From Chryseobacterium shigense (lineage in GTDB: Bacteria > Bacteroidota > Bacteroidia > Flavobacteriales > Weeksellaceae), in the NCBI RefSeq assembly GCF_014207845.1, contig NZ_JACHLC010000007.1, forward strand, positions 1 through 64,000: a stretch of 64,000 bases of DNA. Reading direction: 5' to 3'. Made by a program: the position numbers and the translations under genes. The notes under the pieces are model-generated. The model was not told where the DNA came from, searched no databases, and saw nothing but the letters and a program-made list of their open reading frames with translations. Positions 34,217 through 43,300 of this stretch are shown here, piece by piece (position 1 is the stretch's first letter; each line of letters starts with the position of its first letter).

Positions 34217-35989
34217 ATGAAGAAAAATGTACTTTTGTATTGTATTTATAAGGTGATGAGATTTATATTTCCTATTATGTTATTTTTTGGCAATTTAATT
34301 TTTGCCCAAAATGAAAGAGCTGATACTTTGAAAAAATTCAATTACCCAGAATTGAAAAATAAGTTTTATGATTATTACGATCATGATCAATCAACTGAAT
34401 CTAAATTAATTGCTAAATATTATTTACAAAAAGCCAAGAATGATAAGAATAATCTTCAAATTGCAGAAGGCTATATTCTTATGCAGTTTAATGAAACTGT
34501 TCCTACCGCTTTAAAGTACATCGACAGCTTAGATATCATAACACAAAATATTAAAGGTAACCTGTATCCAGCCAGAACCTATTTAACAAAAGGAAATCTA
34601 TATTATAAAAATGATAATTTAAAGGCTTCTCTGGATAATTATATTCTGGGATTGAAACATGCTAAAATGCAGAACAATCAGGAATTGATTGATATTGCCA
34701 ACATGAATATCGCCTATCTGAATTATTATATGGGCAAATATGCTGCTGCTGCAAAAACTTTCAGGTACTATTTATATCATACAAAGGATGAATACCAGCA
34801 AGACCCCATGCGTGTAAGTCTTATTACCTGCTATATTGAGCTTAATAAAACCGATTCTGCGAATATCTTAATCAGGGAAGGGCAAAAGGCTGCGGTTATC
34901 AGCAAAAACAAATACAATATCAGCCAGTATTCTTATCTATCAGGATTGTATAGCTTTAAACTGAAAAAATATAATGATGCTATCAGCGAGTTATCAAAAG
35001 CCTATGATTATTTTTCCAGCATCAATGATAATAACGCAAATTACGCATTATTCAACATAGGTAAATCCTATGCAGCCTTAAAAAATAAAGAGAAAGCAGT
35101 ACAAAACTTCATCACGCTAGATGCTAATATTCAGAAAACAAATTCCACTTCTTTCCCTGAGCTTCGGGAAGTATATACTTATCTTATTGATTACTACAAA
35201 GAGAAAAATGATAAGGTAAAACAGCTGTATTATATTGAAAGATTTATAAAAGTGGATGAAAAACTGGATGAGCAATTCAAATATTTGTCTACGGAGCTCC
35301 CTAAAAAATATGATACACCGAACCTTTTACAGGAAAAGGAAAGCATCATCAATGATCTGCAAAACAGAAAAGCAATTCTCAATGTATCTATTGTTTTTTT
35401 ACTGATCGTACTTATGTTCCTTTCATTCCTGTACTACAGATCAAAGAAAACAGAAAAGCAGCATAGGAAAATTGCTCAGGACCTCATCAATTCTATTGAG
35501 ATGAGAGATCTTGAAACTAGAGAAGCTAAAATTGTCATAAATCCTTCTCCAGTTATAGAGGAAATTGCAACAGAAGACAAACCAGAAGATAAAATAACAG
35601 AGGATAAAACAGCAAAAGCTACTCCTGAAGATATTACACAATTCATTTTAAAAGAACTGGAAATTTTCGAAGCCAAGGAACTTTTTTTGAAAAAGGGTAT
35701 TACATCTGCCAGTCTTGCAAAAAATATAAAAACAAATACTACCTATTTATCAGAGGTTATCAATACCCAGAAAGGGAAAAATTTCGCGACCTATCTCAAT
35801 GATCTGCGGATAGATTATGCACTGAACAGATTGATAAAAGATAAAAAATTCCGTTCATATAAATTAATGGCTATTGCAGAGGAATTAGGCTATAATAATG
35901 AACAGTCTTTTTCCCTGGCTTTTAAGAAAAAAACGGGAATCACACTTTCTGTCTACATTAAAGAGATTGAGAAATCTAATAATTCATAA
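34217..35989 (+). CDS. TPR-domain transmembrane AraC-type regulator
   Basis: The protein has an N-terminal hydrophobic signal (MRFIFPIMLFFGNLIFAQ), tetratricopeptide-like repeats (about residues 60-360), one transmembrane segment (LNVSIVFLLIVLMFLSFLYY, about 383-402) and a C-terminal AraC-type DNA-binding domain (about 490-588), with KNIKTNTTYLSEVINTQKG and MAIAEELGYNNEQSFSLAFK as the two helix-turn-helix units. This makes a one-component membrane sensor that probably controls nearby genes, as in many flavobacteria. It lies between the two peptide clusters, divergent from the LanB operon by 165 bases and upstream of the peptide pair. The ATG at 34217 is preferred to TTG at 34214. Confidence 0.9.
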   Translation: MKKNVLLYCIYKVMRFIFPIMLFFGNLIFAQNERADTLKKFNYPELKNKFYDYYDHDQSTESKLIAKYYLQKAKNDKNNLQIAEGYILMQFNETVPTALKYIDSLDIITQNIKGNLYPARTYLTKGNLYYKNDNLKASLDNYILGLKHAKMQNNQELIDIANMNIAYLNYYMGKYAAAAKTFRYYLYHTKDEYQQDPMRVSLITCYIELNKTDSANILIREGQKAAVISKNKYNISQYSYLSGLYSFKLKKYNDAISELSKAYDYFSSINDNNANYALFNIGKSYAALKNKEKAVQNFITLDANIQKTNSTSFPELREVYTYLIDYYKEKNDKVKQLYYIERFIKVDEKLDEQFKYLSTELPKKYDTPNLLQEKESIINDLQNRKAILNVSIVFLLIVLMFLSFLYYRSKKTEKQHRKIAQDLINSIEMRDLETREAKIVINPSPVIEEIATEDKPEDKITEDKTAKATPEDITQFILKELEIFEAKELFLKKGITSASLAKNIKTNTTYLSEVINTQKGKNFATYLNDLRIDYALNRLIKDKKFRSYKLMAIAEELGYNNEQSFSLAFKKKTGITLSVYIKEIEKSNNS

Positions 35990-36083
35990 TAAAATCTCAA
36001 TACTTTCATTTTCAAAATTTTAAAATTGAATTATTTATAAATCTATAGCTCTGGATTTATAAATCTAGGATTCATGTTCTTTT

Positions 36084-36110
36084 TTTGCGTCAGGTTCTTA
36101 TGTAAGTTTG
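36084..36110 (+). promoter_or_regulatory. possible promoter of the peptide pair
   Basis: TAAGTTTG at 36103-36110 matches TAnnTTTG exactly; TTTG at 36084-36087 is a -33 candidate but the 15-base spacer is short. It would give a leader of about 135 bases before the first peptide gene. The rest of 35990-36248 shows no other signal. Confidence 0.35.
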
Positions 36111-36248
36111 CTCCGGGTAAGAACACAAATAACCAGTTTTTTGTATGTGCACAGTATAAAAAACCAATTTAAAGCTGATCAGCAAAAAGCCCATGTCAGG
36201 GTTTATATGACAAAAAAAATTAATACTAAAATTTAAAATTTTTACAAA

Positions 36249-36410
36249 ATGAAAAAATTAAACGTTTCACAAATGGAAGCTCTGAAAGGAGCAAGCCCTA
36301 GAGCTGCATTCTCATGTGGTGTAGGAGTTGGAATTGCAATCGGAGGATTTGCAGCTACAGGCGGATTATCATTATTAGCTTTGGCTTTGTGTATTAACGG
36401 AGATTCTTAA
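36249..36410 (+). CDS. bacteriocin-like precursor peptide 1, 53 aa
   Basis: The peptide begins MKKLNVSQMEALKGA, a double-glycine-type leader (here Gly-Ala at 14-15), as expected for substrates of C39-peptidase ABC exporters. The core is small-residue-rich and hydrophobic, with GVGVGIAIGGF and LSLLALAL, and has two Cys (23 and 48) spaced 25 apart, which could form a disulfide. The composition resembles membrane-active class II bacteriocins. It is followed after 14 bases by a second precursor with the same leader pattern, and downstream lie a thioredoxin-like gene and a C39 exporter. Activity cannot be inferred from sequence. Confidence 0.78.
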   Translation: MKKLNVSQMEALKGASPRAAFSCGVGVGIAIGGFAATGGLSLLALALCINGDS

Positions 36411-36424
36411 AAAAAATTAATATT

Positions 36425-36586
36425 ATGAAAAAATTAGATTTAGCACAACTGGAAAAATTTCAAGGACAAGGAGGTAAAAAAAGTGATTGGGATTACTTTC
36501 TTGACGGATTAGCTTGCGGATATGGACTTGCTACTGTTACAAATCCTTTCGGAGCATACCTTGCTTATCACAGCTGCGGGTTTTAA
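36425..36586 (+). CDS. bacteriocin-like precursor peptide 2, 53 aa
   Basis: This peptide has the same length as the first and a related leader, MKKLDLAQLEKFQGQGG, ending in a true Gly-Gly (16-17). The core is KKSDWDYFLDGLACGYGLAT followed by VTNPFGAYLAYHSCGF, with two Cys at 31 and 51. Core sequences of the two peptides differ while leaders agree, which suggests either a two-peptide bacteriocin or two independent products exported together. A 15-bp hairpin follows 6 bases after the stop. Confidence 0.78.
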   Translation: MKKLDLAQLEKFQGQGGKKSDWDYFLDGLACGYGLATVTNPFGAYLAYHSCGF

Positions 36587-36591
36587 TTAGT

Positions 36592-36627
36592 ATTAGTGCT
36601 GTCTAAAATTAGACAGCACTAATTTTT
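36592..36627 (+). terminator. hairpin after precursor peptides, possible partial terminator
   Basis: ATTAGTGCTGTCTAA at 36592-36606 and its reverse complement at 36609-36623 form a long stem with a tiny loop, followed by TTTT. It separates the two precursor genes from the membrane and export genes on the same strand, so it may let the peptides be made in excess of the exporter. Confidence 0.7.
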
Positions 36628-36649
36628 AAATACTTTATCGGATGAAATT

Positions 36650-36808
36650 ATGAGAAAAAATATCCAGATCTTATACATTGTATTTTGTACGGTTATGATC
36701 CTCTATTTATTATTTATTCGAAGGCCTATGGAAACAGATAGGGTTATTAATTATGTCCTTTTTCTGTTTTTAGGAATAGCAGGTTTAAGAAAAATGATTA
36801 AAAACTAA
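36650..36808 (+). CDS. 52-aa membrane peptide, possible immunity protein
   Basis: The peptide has two hydrophobic segments, IQILYIVFCTVMILYLLFI (5-23) and VINYVLFLFLGIAGL (32-46), joined by a short charged loop, RRPMETDR. It is too small for an enzyme and has no GG leader. Its place between the precursors and the exporter genes makes an immunity protein or export accessory plausible, but there is no direct evidence. The ATG at 36650 is the only good start. Confidence 0.5.
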   Translation: MRKNIQILYIVFCTVMILYLLFIRRPMETDRVINYVLFLFLGIAGLRKMIKN

Positions 36809-36954
36809 ATTCTACCAGGAAAACTCATCTCTATATCTTATTAAATATTTTTAATTGTTATGTACCTGTTAGAAAAACATTCTAACTGTCAGCCGCTTTT
36901 AAGCAGTCTAAAAATTATCCGACAATAACCTTTAATTTCTTATTCTCTTTAATA

Positions 36955-37599
36955 ATGAAAAATTCCATACTTTTCATAAGTATTGTTCTATGCTATCTTT
37001 TACTTATTTATTTAGATACAACCTACATTACTACAAACTCTAAAATCATAGATTTTTTAGCCAAAGATTATCCCAGTAAAGCAATACAGGATTATATAGA
37101 AAGCCGGCAAAAATGGTGGTGGCTTGAATATTCCATAACCCCCATACTTATCGGACTCAAAATTTTACTAGTTGCTTTCTGCCTTAACTTTATCAAACTC
37201 TTTGATTTACCGGGACTGGAAAAATTAAAATTTTCAGATTTAATCACCCTTGTTTTAATAGCAGAATTTGCTTTCATTATCGCAGGGTTTTATAAGTTTG
37301 TCAATTTCTACTGGATTGATACGGATTATACAGTGGAGAATCTGCAAACATACTATCCTATCTCCTTATTGAATATGAAAGAATACATTTCACCGGAGAA
37401 ATGGCTTGCTTATCCTTTGCAGCTGGTTAATCTGTTTGAATTTGTTTATTGGGGAATTCTGGCATGGGGAATCTGGGAACTTTCGGAACAGAAAATCAGC
37501 TTCAAAAAATCTTTTGGCTTAACAACAATAACTTATGGGGTTGGTCTGTTGTTTTGGGTAGGTGTTGTTTCGTTTTTCATCTTAAATGCACAGTATTAA
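36955..37599 (+). CDS. integral membrane protein, peptide cluster
   Basis: This 214-aa protein has four or five predicted membrane segments: about residues 3-18, 60-80, 90-113, 155-175 and 190-212. The loop after the first segment contains WWWLEYS. I recognise no family and see no catalytic motif. The gene stop is followed after 1 base by the thioredoxin-like gene, so it belongs to the bacteriocin-like operon. Roles in immunity, in a redox partner for the thioredoxin-like protein or in export are all possible. Confidence 0.75.
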   Translation: MKNSILFISIVLCYLLLIYLDTTYITTNSKIIDFLAKDYPSKAIQDYIESRQKWWWLEYSITPILIGLKILLVAFCLNFIKLFDLPGLEKLKFSDLITLVLIAEFAFIIAGFYKFVNFYWIDTDYTVENLQTYYPISLLNMKEYISPEKWLAYPLQLVNLFEFVYWGILAWGIWELSEQKISFKKSFGLTTITYGVGLLFWVGVVSFFILNAQY

Positions 37600-37600
37600 T

Positions 37601-38128
37601 ATGAAAAAAAATAAACTCTTAAAAATATCTGCCGCAGCTATTCCCATTCTGTTAATTGGGTTAATAGTCTATTTATTTTTAAACTTCCTGAAGAAGAAAG
37701 AAAAAATAGAAGCACTGAAAAACGTTCCCGCATTCAGCCTCAAAACTATTGACGGAAAAACTTTTACCCAGCAAAATTTAGTCAACGAACAAACTAAGGT
37801 CATCATATATTTCAATCCCGGCTGCCACTTTTGCCAGGCGGAAGCAGAGGAATTGTCTGCAAACTATAAAAACTATAAAAATATCCAGTGGATATGGGTG
37901 GCCAGTGAACCGTTGCAGGAAATCAGACAATTTGCTGTAAAATACAAACTGGATAAACAACCAGATATTTATTGGTGTCATGATGAAATGGCAACACTTT
38001 ATCAAAAATTGGGGATGAACAGTGTTCCTTATTTTCTTGTTTATGATAAAAACAACCATCTCATCAAAAGAACTTCAGGAGCTATAAAACTAGAAAAAAT
38101 CATAAATAACTTTGATGAAGGAAAATAA
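37601..38128 (+). CDS. membrane-anchored TlpA/thioredoxin-like protein
   Basis: The protein has one N-terminal membrane anchor (about residues 9-29) and a thioredoxin fold facing the periplasm, with the redox motif CHFC (Cys75 and Cys78 in FNPGCHFCQAEAEEL) and a cis-Pro in NSVPYFLVYD (about 141). TlpA/DsbE-like proteins reduce or oxidise disulfides outside the cytoplasm. Its position between a membrane protein and the C39 exporter, and the two-Cys precursors upstream, suggest that it handles disulfides in the exported peptides. The ATG at 37601 gives a normal start; ATG at 37586 would overlap the previous gene. Its 3' end overlaps the exporter gene by 14 bases. Confidence 0.85.
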   Translation: MKKNKLLKISAAAIPILLIGLIVYLFLNFLKKKEKIEALKNVPAFSLKTIDGKTFTQQNLVNEQTKVIIYFNPGCHFCQAEAEELSANYKNYKNIQWIWVASEPLQEIRQFAVKYKLDKQPDIYWCHDEMATLYQKLGMNSVPYFLVYDKNNHLIKRTSGAIKLEKIINNFDEGK

Positions 38129-40223
38129 GCACATAAAAAAAACATTCTCTCTTCAAAAGGATTTAACCGACTGTGGTGTTGGATGCCTGCAATCTCTGGT
38201 TCAATATTATGGCGGCCATATTTCATTAGAGACTTTACGTGAAAAAAGCGGAACAAGCAAAACCGGAACTACCCTACTGGGACTGCATCAGTGCGCCAAT
38301 TCCATAGGTTTTGATGCCGAAGGCTGTGAAGCTGATATAGAAGCCCTCATTGAACATGGCGAACCCGTTATTTTACATACTATTATAGATCAAAAATTTG
38401 AACATTATGTTATATGCTATAGCTACAATCTTTCTGAAAATCATCAATTTCTTATCGGAGATCCTGCACAGGGTCTAGAATACTGGACAAGGGAATACCT
38501 GGAAGAAGTATGGCAGTCCAAGACCTGCCTTACCCTGAAGCCTAATGATGGATTTCAAAAAAAAGTTCAAACAGATTTACAGAAAAGGAAATGGCTTAAA
38601 AACCTCATAAAGGAAGACCAGGAGGCCATTTATACCATTATTTTTCTAGGTCTGGTTTTTTCATTATTGGGTATGTCAATGTCTATTTTCTCACAGAAAC
38701 TGATAGATGATATTCTGCCAAAGAAAAAAGTATCTGTATTATTATTAAGCATAGCATTTCTCGGGTTTCTTCTTTTTGCAAAAGTAATTATTCAGGCACT
38801 GAGAGAACTCTATATTATTAAGCAAAGTAAATCCTTTAATGAGAGGATTAATAAGAATTTCTACTCTTCCCTGCTCCATCTTCCCAAAATGTTTTTCGAC
38901 AGCCGGAAGGTGGGTGATTTTGTGGCAAGGCTTAATGACACCCAAAGAATTCAAAACGTCATAAAACAACTTATTACAAACACTGCCGTTGATATTCTGG
39001 GTATCTTAATATCTACAGGTTTTCTCTTTTCTTATTCCTGGAAGCTGGCTGTTGTATGCATCATCATTTCACCGGTCATTTTCTATATTATCTTCAGCTT
39101 TAATAAAAAAATCATTGATGCCCAGAGAAATGTTATGCAGTCTTACAGTATCAATGAAGCGAATTATATTGACAGTATAAGAGGAATAGAAGTTATCAAG
39201 GGATTCTCCAGGCAGTCTATGTTTATCAGGAGAAATGAAAACATATTCGGGCTTTTCCAGACAAGGATCTTTGAGCTTGGAAAACTTAATTTAAGCATTG
39301 CATTGTATTCAGGATTGGTATTAGTGTCTTTTCTTCTCATCATTCTTGGTTTTTCTTCCTATAATGTTTTGAACGGAGAGATTAAAACAGGGGAATTAAT
39401 GGCTATTATAGGAATTTCCAGTTCCTTGCTTTCTTCCATCACTAATTTAGCATTGGTTACCATTCCTATACAGGAAGCCAAAGTTGCTTTCGACAGAATG
39501 TTTGAATATTCTTCATTAGAAAAAGAGAAAACAGAAGGCCTGGAAATTACAGGGATTAAAACGATTGAGGTTGCCAATATTGATTTCAGATTTAACGGAA
39601 GAAGCAGGCTGTTAAACCAGATCTCTTTTTCTATACAAAAAGGAAATGTAACGTGTCTTCTTGGAGAAAGCGGAAGTGGTAAAACCACATTAACGGAAAT
39701 ATTACAAAAGAATTACCTGCCGGAAAACGGGGAAATTATCATTAATAACAGTATCCATTTAAAAGACATTTCTATAATCAACTGGCGTAGCCTCACCGGT
39801 ATAGTTCCACAAAATATACAGCTATTCAACGGAAGTATTCTGGAAAACATCATGCTGGAAGAGCAGGTTGATCAGCATAAACTGCAAAAGCTGATTTCAC
39901 TTGGTTTTGATAGGTTTATTAATTCTCTGCCTCAGGGCTTTTTAACATTGGTAGGCGAAGAAGGAATTAATCTGTCTGGCGGCCAGAAACAATTGCTTGG
40001 CTGGATGCGTGCTTTGTATCATGATCCGCAATTCCTGATTCTGGATGAACCTACTTCTTCTTTAGACAAAGAAAACAGGAGATTTATTTATGAATTAATT
40101 CAAAAGCTAAAATCTGAAAAGGCTATTTTCATCATCAGTCATTATTTAGAGGATCTGAAAGAAATTTCAGATGATATTCTAACAATCAGGAACACTCAAA
40201 TCATGAATTATTCAGTTAATTAA
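38115..40223 (+). CDS. peptidase-containing ABC transporter (C39, bacteriocin export)
   Basis: This exporter cuts GG-type leaders while moving peptides across the inner membrane. The N-terminal C39 peptidase has catalytic Cys20 in LQKDLTDCGVGCL, His in EHYVICYSY (about 96) and Asp in LIGDPAQG (about 113). Six membrane segments span about 160-430. The nucleotide-binding domain has Walker A GESGSGKTTL (about 515), signature NLSGGQKQLLG (about 617), Walker B FLILDEPTSSLD (about 636) and the switch His in IISHYLED. The ATG at 38115 is preferred to the TTG at 38112. It is the last gene of the operon with the two precursors, which are its likely substrates. An outer-membrane partner is not visible here. 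Confidence 0.93.
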   Translation: MKENKHIKKTFSLQKDLTDCGVGCLQSLVQYYGGHISLETLREKSGTSKTGTTLLGLHQCANSIGFDAEGCEADIEALIEHGEPVILHTIIDQKFEHYVICYSYNLSENHQFLIGDPAQGLEYWTREYLEEVWQSKTCLTLKPNDGFQKKVQTDLQKRKWLKNLIKEDQEAIYTIIFLGLVFSLLGMSMSIFSQKLIDDILPKKKVSVLLLSIAFLGFLLFAKVIIQALRELYIIKQSKSFNERINKNFYSSLLHLPKMFFDSRKVGDFVARLNDTQRIQNVIKQLITNTAVDILGILISTGFLFSYSWKLAVVCIIISPVIFYIIFSFNKKIIDAQRNVMQSYSINEANYIDSIRGIEVIKGFSRQSMFIRRNENIFGLFQTRIFELGKLNLSIALYSGLVLVSFLLIILGFSSYNVLNGEIKTGELMAIIGISSSLLSSITNLALVTIPIQEAKVAFDRMFEYSSLEKEKTEGLEITGIKTIEVANIDFRFNGRSRLLNQISFSIQKGNVTCLLGESGSGKTTLTEILQKNYLPENGEIIINNSIHLKDISIINWRSLTGIVPQNIQLFNGSILENIMLEEQVDQHKLQKLISLGFDRFINSLPQGFLTLVGEEGINLSGGQKQLLGWMRALYHDPQFLILDEPTSSLDKENRRFIYELIQKLKSEKAIFIISHYLEDLKEISDDILTIRNTQIMNYSVN

Positions 40224-40280
40224 TATACATCTTGGATAACTAACTCCAAGATACAATTCACCAAATACCCGCAATAAAAA

Positions 40281-40300
40281 AGCCCTCATTACTGAGGGCT
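40281..40300. terminator. bidirectional terminator between exporter and Fn3 protein
   Basis: AGCCCTCA-TTAC-TGAGGGCT forms an 8-bp stem, preceded by AAAAA and followed by a T-rich run, between convergent genes. Confidence 0.85.
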
Positions 40301-40322
40301 TCTTCTATTTGAAATTTAAATA

Positions 40323-43300
40323 TTATTCTTTAATAAATTTCTTCTGAACTGTTACTCCATTGTCTTCGATATCTATTACATAAATACCACTGATCAATTT
40401 GCTAACATTCACCTGGTTGTTAAGCAGAATACCGTCTCCGATAACCTGTCCTGTAGAATTGTAGATCTTATACTTCGCTCTTTTGCTGATATTCTTCACA
40501 TACAATACTGAGCTTACAGGGTTAGGGTAAATCAGAATCTCCGTTTGATTAACAGAGTTCGGTACTCCCGGTTTAGAGATTCTCACTGAGTAATCTTCTA
40601 CTTCCCCATTGGCAAAATTAGTACAGTTCACAGGAATTCCGTCTCTCATCATTGCCACTCTCATTACCACATACTTATAGTTAGTCATACTTACGTAAGC
40701 ATCTACAGGTACGCTGAATGTTCCTGTAACAGGACTTGTAGTGTTTGGAGGTGATGTAAATATTCTTTCATCAAGATCGAAATATCCGTTTCTGTTGAAA
40801 TCGATCCATACCGCGATACCTTCATCGTGATTAGTTCCGTTCCATTTTTTCTCAATCGTGATCTGGTTTCCTGTAGATCCCTGAACCATTTCAATAAATG
40901 TATCAGGTACTCCTGTATAGTTTGTATAGCTGGAAGGTCCTGACTCATTCTCCATCTTAGGTCTTCCGTTCGGAACTACCGTAACTTTGGAGATATGCTC
41001 GTTAACAGCATTCTGAGATCCCATCTGGCAGTAAACTACTGTAGGGGTAGTGAAATAGTATGGAGGTGTGTATGTACCCGGTGTACCACCGCAAACGTTT
41101 ACAACCTGCATTTCATATTTCGTTTCTTCCAGTAATCCTGTTATTGTGTAAGTATTCGTTGTTAAAGGAACATTAGTCCAGCTTGGAATACCTACCTTTC
41201 TGTATCTCAGGATATAAGTTGCACCAGGGAAGCCTTCCCATGTAACTTCAGCCCATGTAGGAGCGATCTGAGTGATCGTTAATCCCGGAGGAGGAAGTTC
41301 ACAAGTTCTTTCCGTAGTAAATACTTTCGGATTTGAGTACGGGTTAAGAGTAGTTTCTCCAACACATTTATTAGCAACTCTTACTTCATATTTTGTATAT
41401 GGATCTAAACCTGTTAACAGATGAGTATTGGCAGGAGGTGCAATGTTAGGAACCTGAGTCCATGTGGCAGCTCCTACTTTTCTCCATTCCAGTGTATATG
41501 TAGAGCTTGCTGAAAGCGGTGCCCACGTAATCAATGCGGAGTTTGTAGTAATATTACTTACCGTCACATTCGGAGGCGTAGGATCACATCTTGTTACAAA
41601 TGTTTTGATAGGTGTGAATGTTCCTGTAACATCTCCACAAACAGTAGCTACCTGAACTTCATAGATTGTAGCCGGAGTTAAGCCGGTTAATACAAGGGGC
41701 AGGTTAGCCAGCAATGCCGAAGCATATACTTCTGTCCATGCTCCCGGAGGAGGTCCCTGAACTCTGTATCTTACAAGATAGGTTACGTTGGTTGCCGATC
41801 CTGTTAATGTAAGTGTTGCAGAGTTATGAGTTGCTACAATCGTAGGCTGGTTTGGTGTTGCATTACTACAAGGTCTGATTCTTACCGCGTAGTCTTCAAC
41901 TTCACCATTTGCCGCATTCTGACATAATACCGGAGCACTTGTACGTTTAAGTACAACTCTCATTGTAGTAGTAAGCGGACCTGTATAAGCTGTTGCCGGA
42001 ACTGCAAAAGTAGCAGTAACAGGAGTAGCAGTACTTGCCGCTGAATTCAATATCTGTTCAGATGTTTCGAAAACTCCGTTTCTGTTATAGTCAATCCAAA
42101 CTGATACGGCATCATTACTTGTTGCACCTGTCCATCCTTTTGCTACAGATAGCTTATTGTTGGCAGAACCTGCATCAAGAGTAATTAATGTCTGAGGTGT
42201 TGTATAGCTTGTATAGTTATTCTGTACAGTGGTATTACTCATCACCGGAACTCCAGGGTTGGAAGATGTAACGGTTACATTTGAAATGTGGTCGTTAGTT
42301 CCCGTACCTGTCATCGGGCAGTATGAAAGTGGCGGTGTTGTAAATTGAATTGCTGTAGAATATGGTCCTGTAGATGTTCCACATGTAGTAGAAATCTGCA
42401 CGTCATATTTAGTCTGCTCAGCAAGACCAGGAATAGTATAATAATTTTGTCCGGCCGGTAAAGTTACAGCCGGGATTGTATATGTTCCTGCAGTTGCCAG
42501 TTTCCATCTGATGGTATAAGTAGCATTCGCAGCACCTAACCAATATACTGTAGCTGTAGAAGCCGTCAGGTTGGTAACGGTAATGTTTGTAGGTGGCGCA
42601 GTAGTACATGCAGGCTGGTCAATAAGTTTCACCGCATAATCTTCTACTTCACCCCAGGTGAAAGTTCCACAAGCAGCCGCCGTAGCACTTTCTCTCAACG
42701 CTACACGCATACGGGTAGTAAGGTTTCCTGTATAAACTCCCCCGGCTGCATTTGGTACAGCAAAGGTTGCAGTAACAGGTGTTGTAGTATTACTTGGTGA
42801 GTTCAATACCTGCTCAGAAGTTTCAAAAATACCGTTTCTGTTAAAATCAATCCATACTCCTGTTCCAAATGACCATTGAGTCCCCGGCCAGGTTTTTTCG
42901 ATAGTAACAGTATTAGCTCCTAAACCTCTTACCAGGGTAATCAGTCTTGCAGGATCTGTAGTGTAATCTGTATAATTGCTGAAATCTGAAGTACTGGTCA
43001 TTGGTATAGCAGCATTCGGATTTACAGTAACTTTGCTTATATAGCCATCAATAGTGGCGCTTGTAGAAGCAGAAGTACAATATGTAATGGTAGGAGTTGT
43101 AAAGGTCGTACTTGTAGAGAATGGACCTTGTGTTCCACAGATTGTGGCAATCTGAACTTCATACTGTGTCTGTTCTGTAAGGTTGTTTATCTGATAACTG
43201 CTCGTAAGAGGAGTCGTGATATTTACTGTAGTCCATGTTGTAGCAGTTACAGCTTTATATCTTAGTACATAAGTAGCACCTGTTGAAGGCAGCCAGCTTA

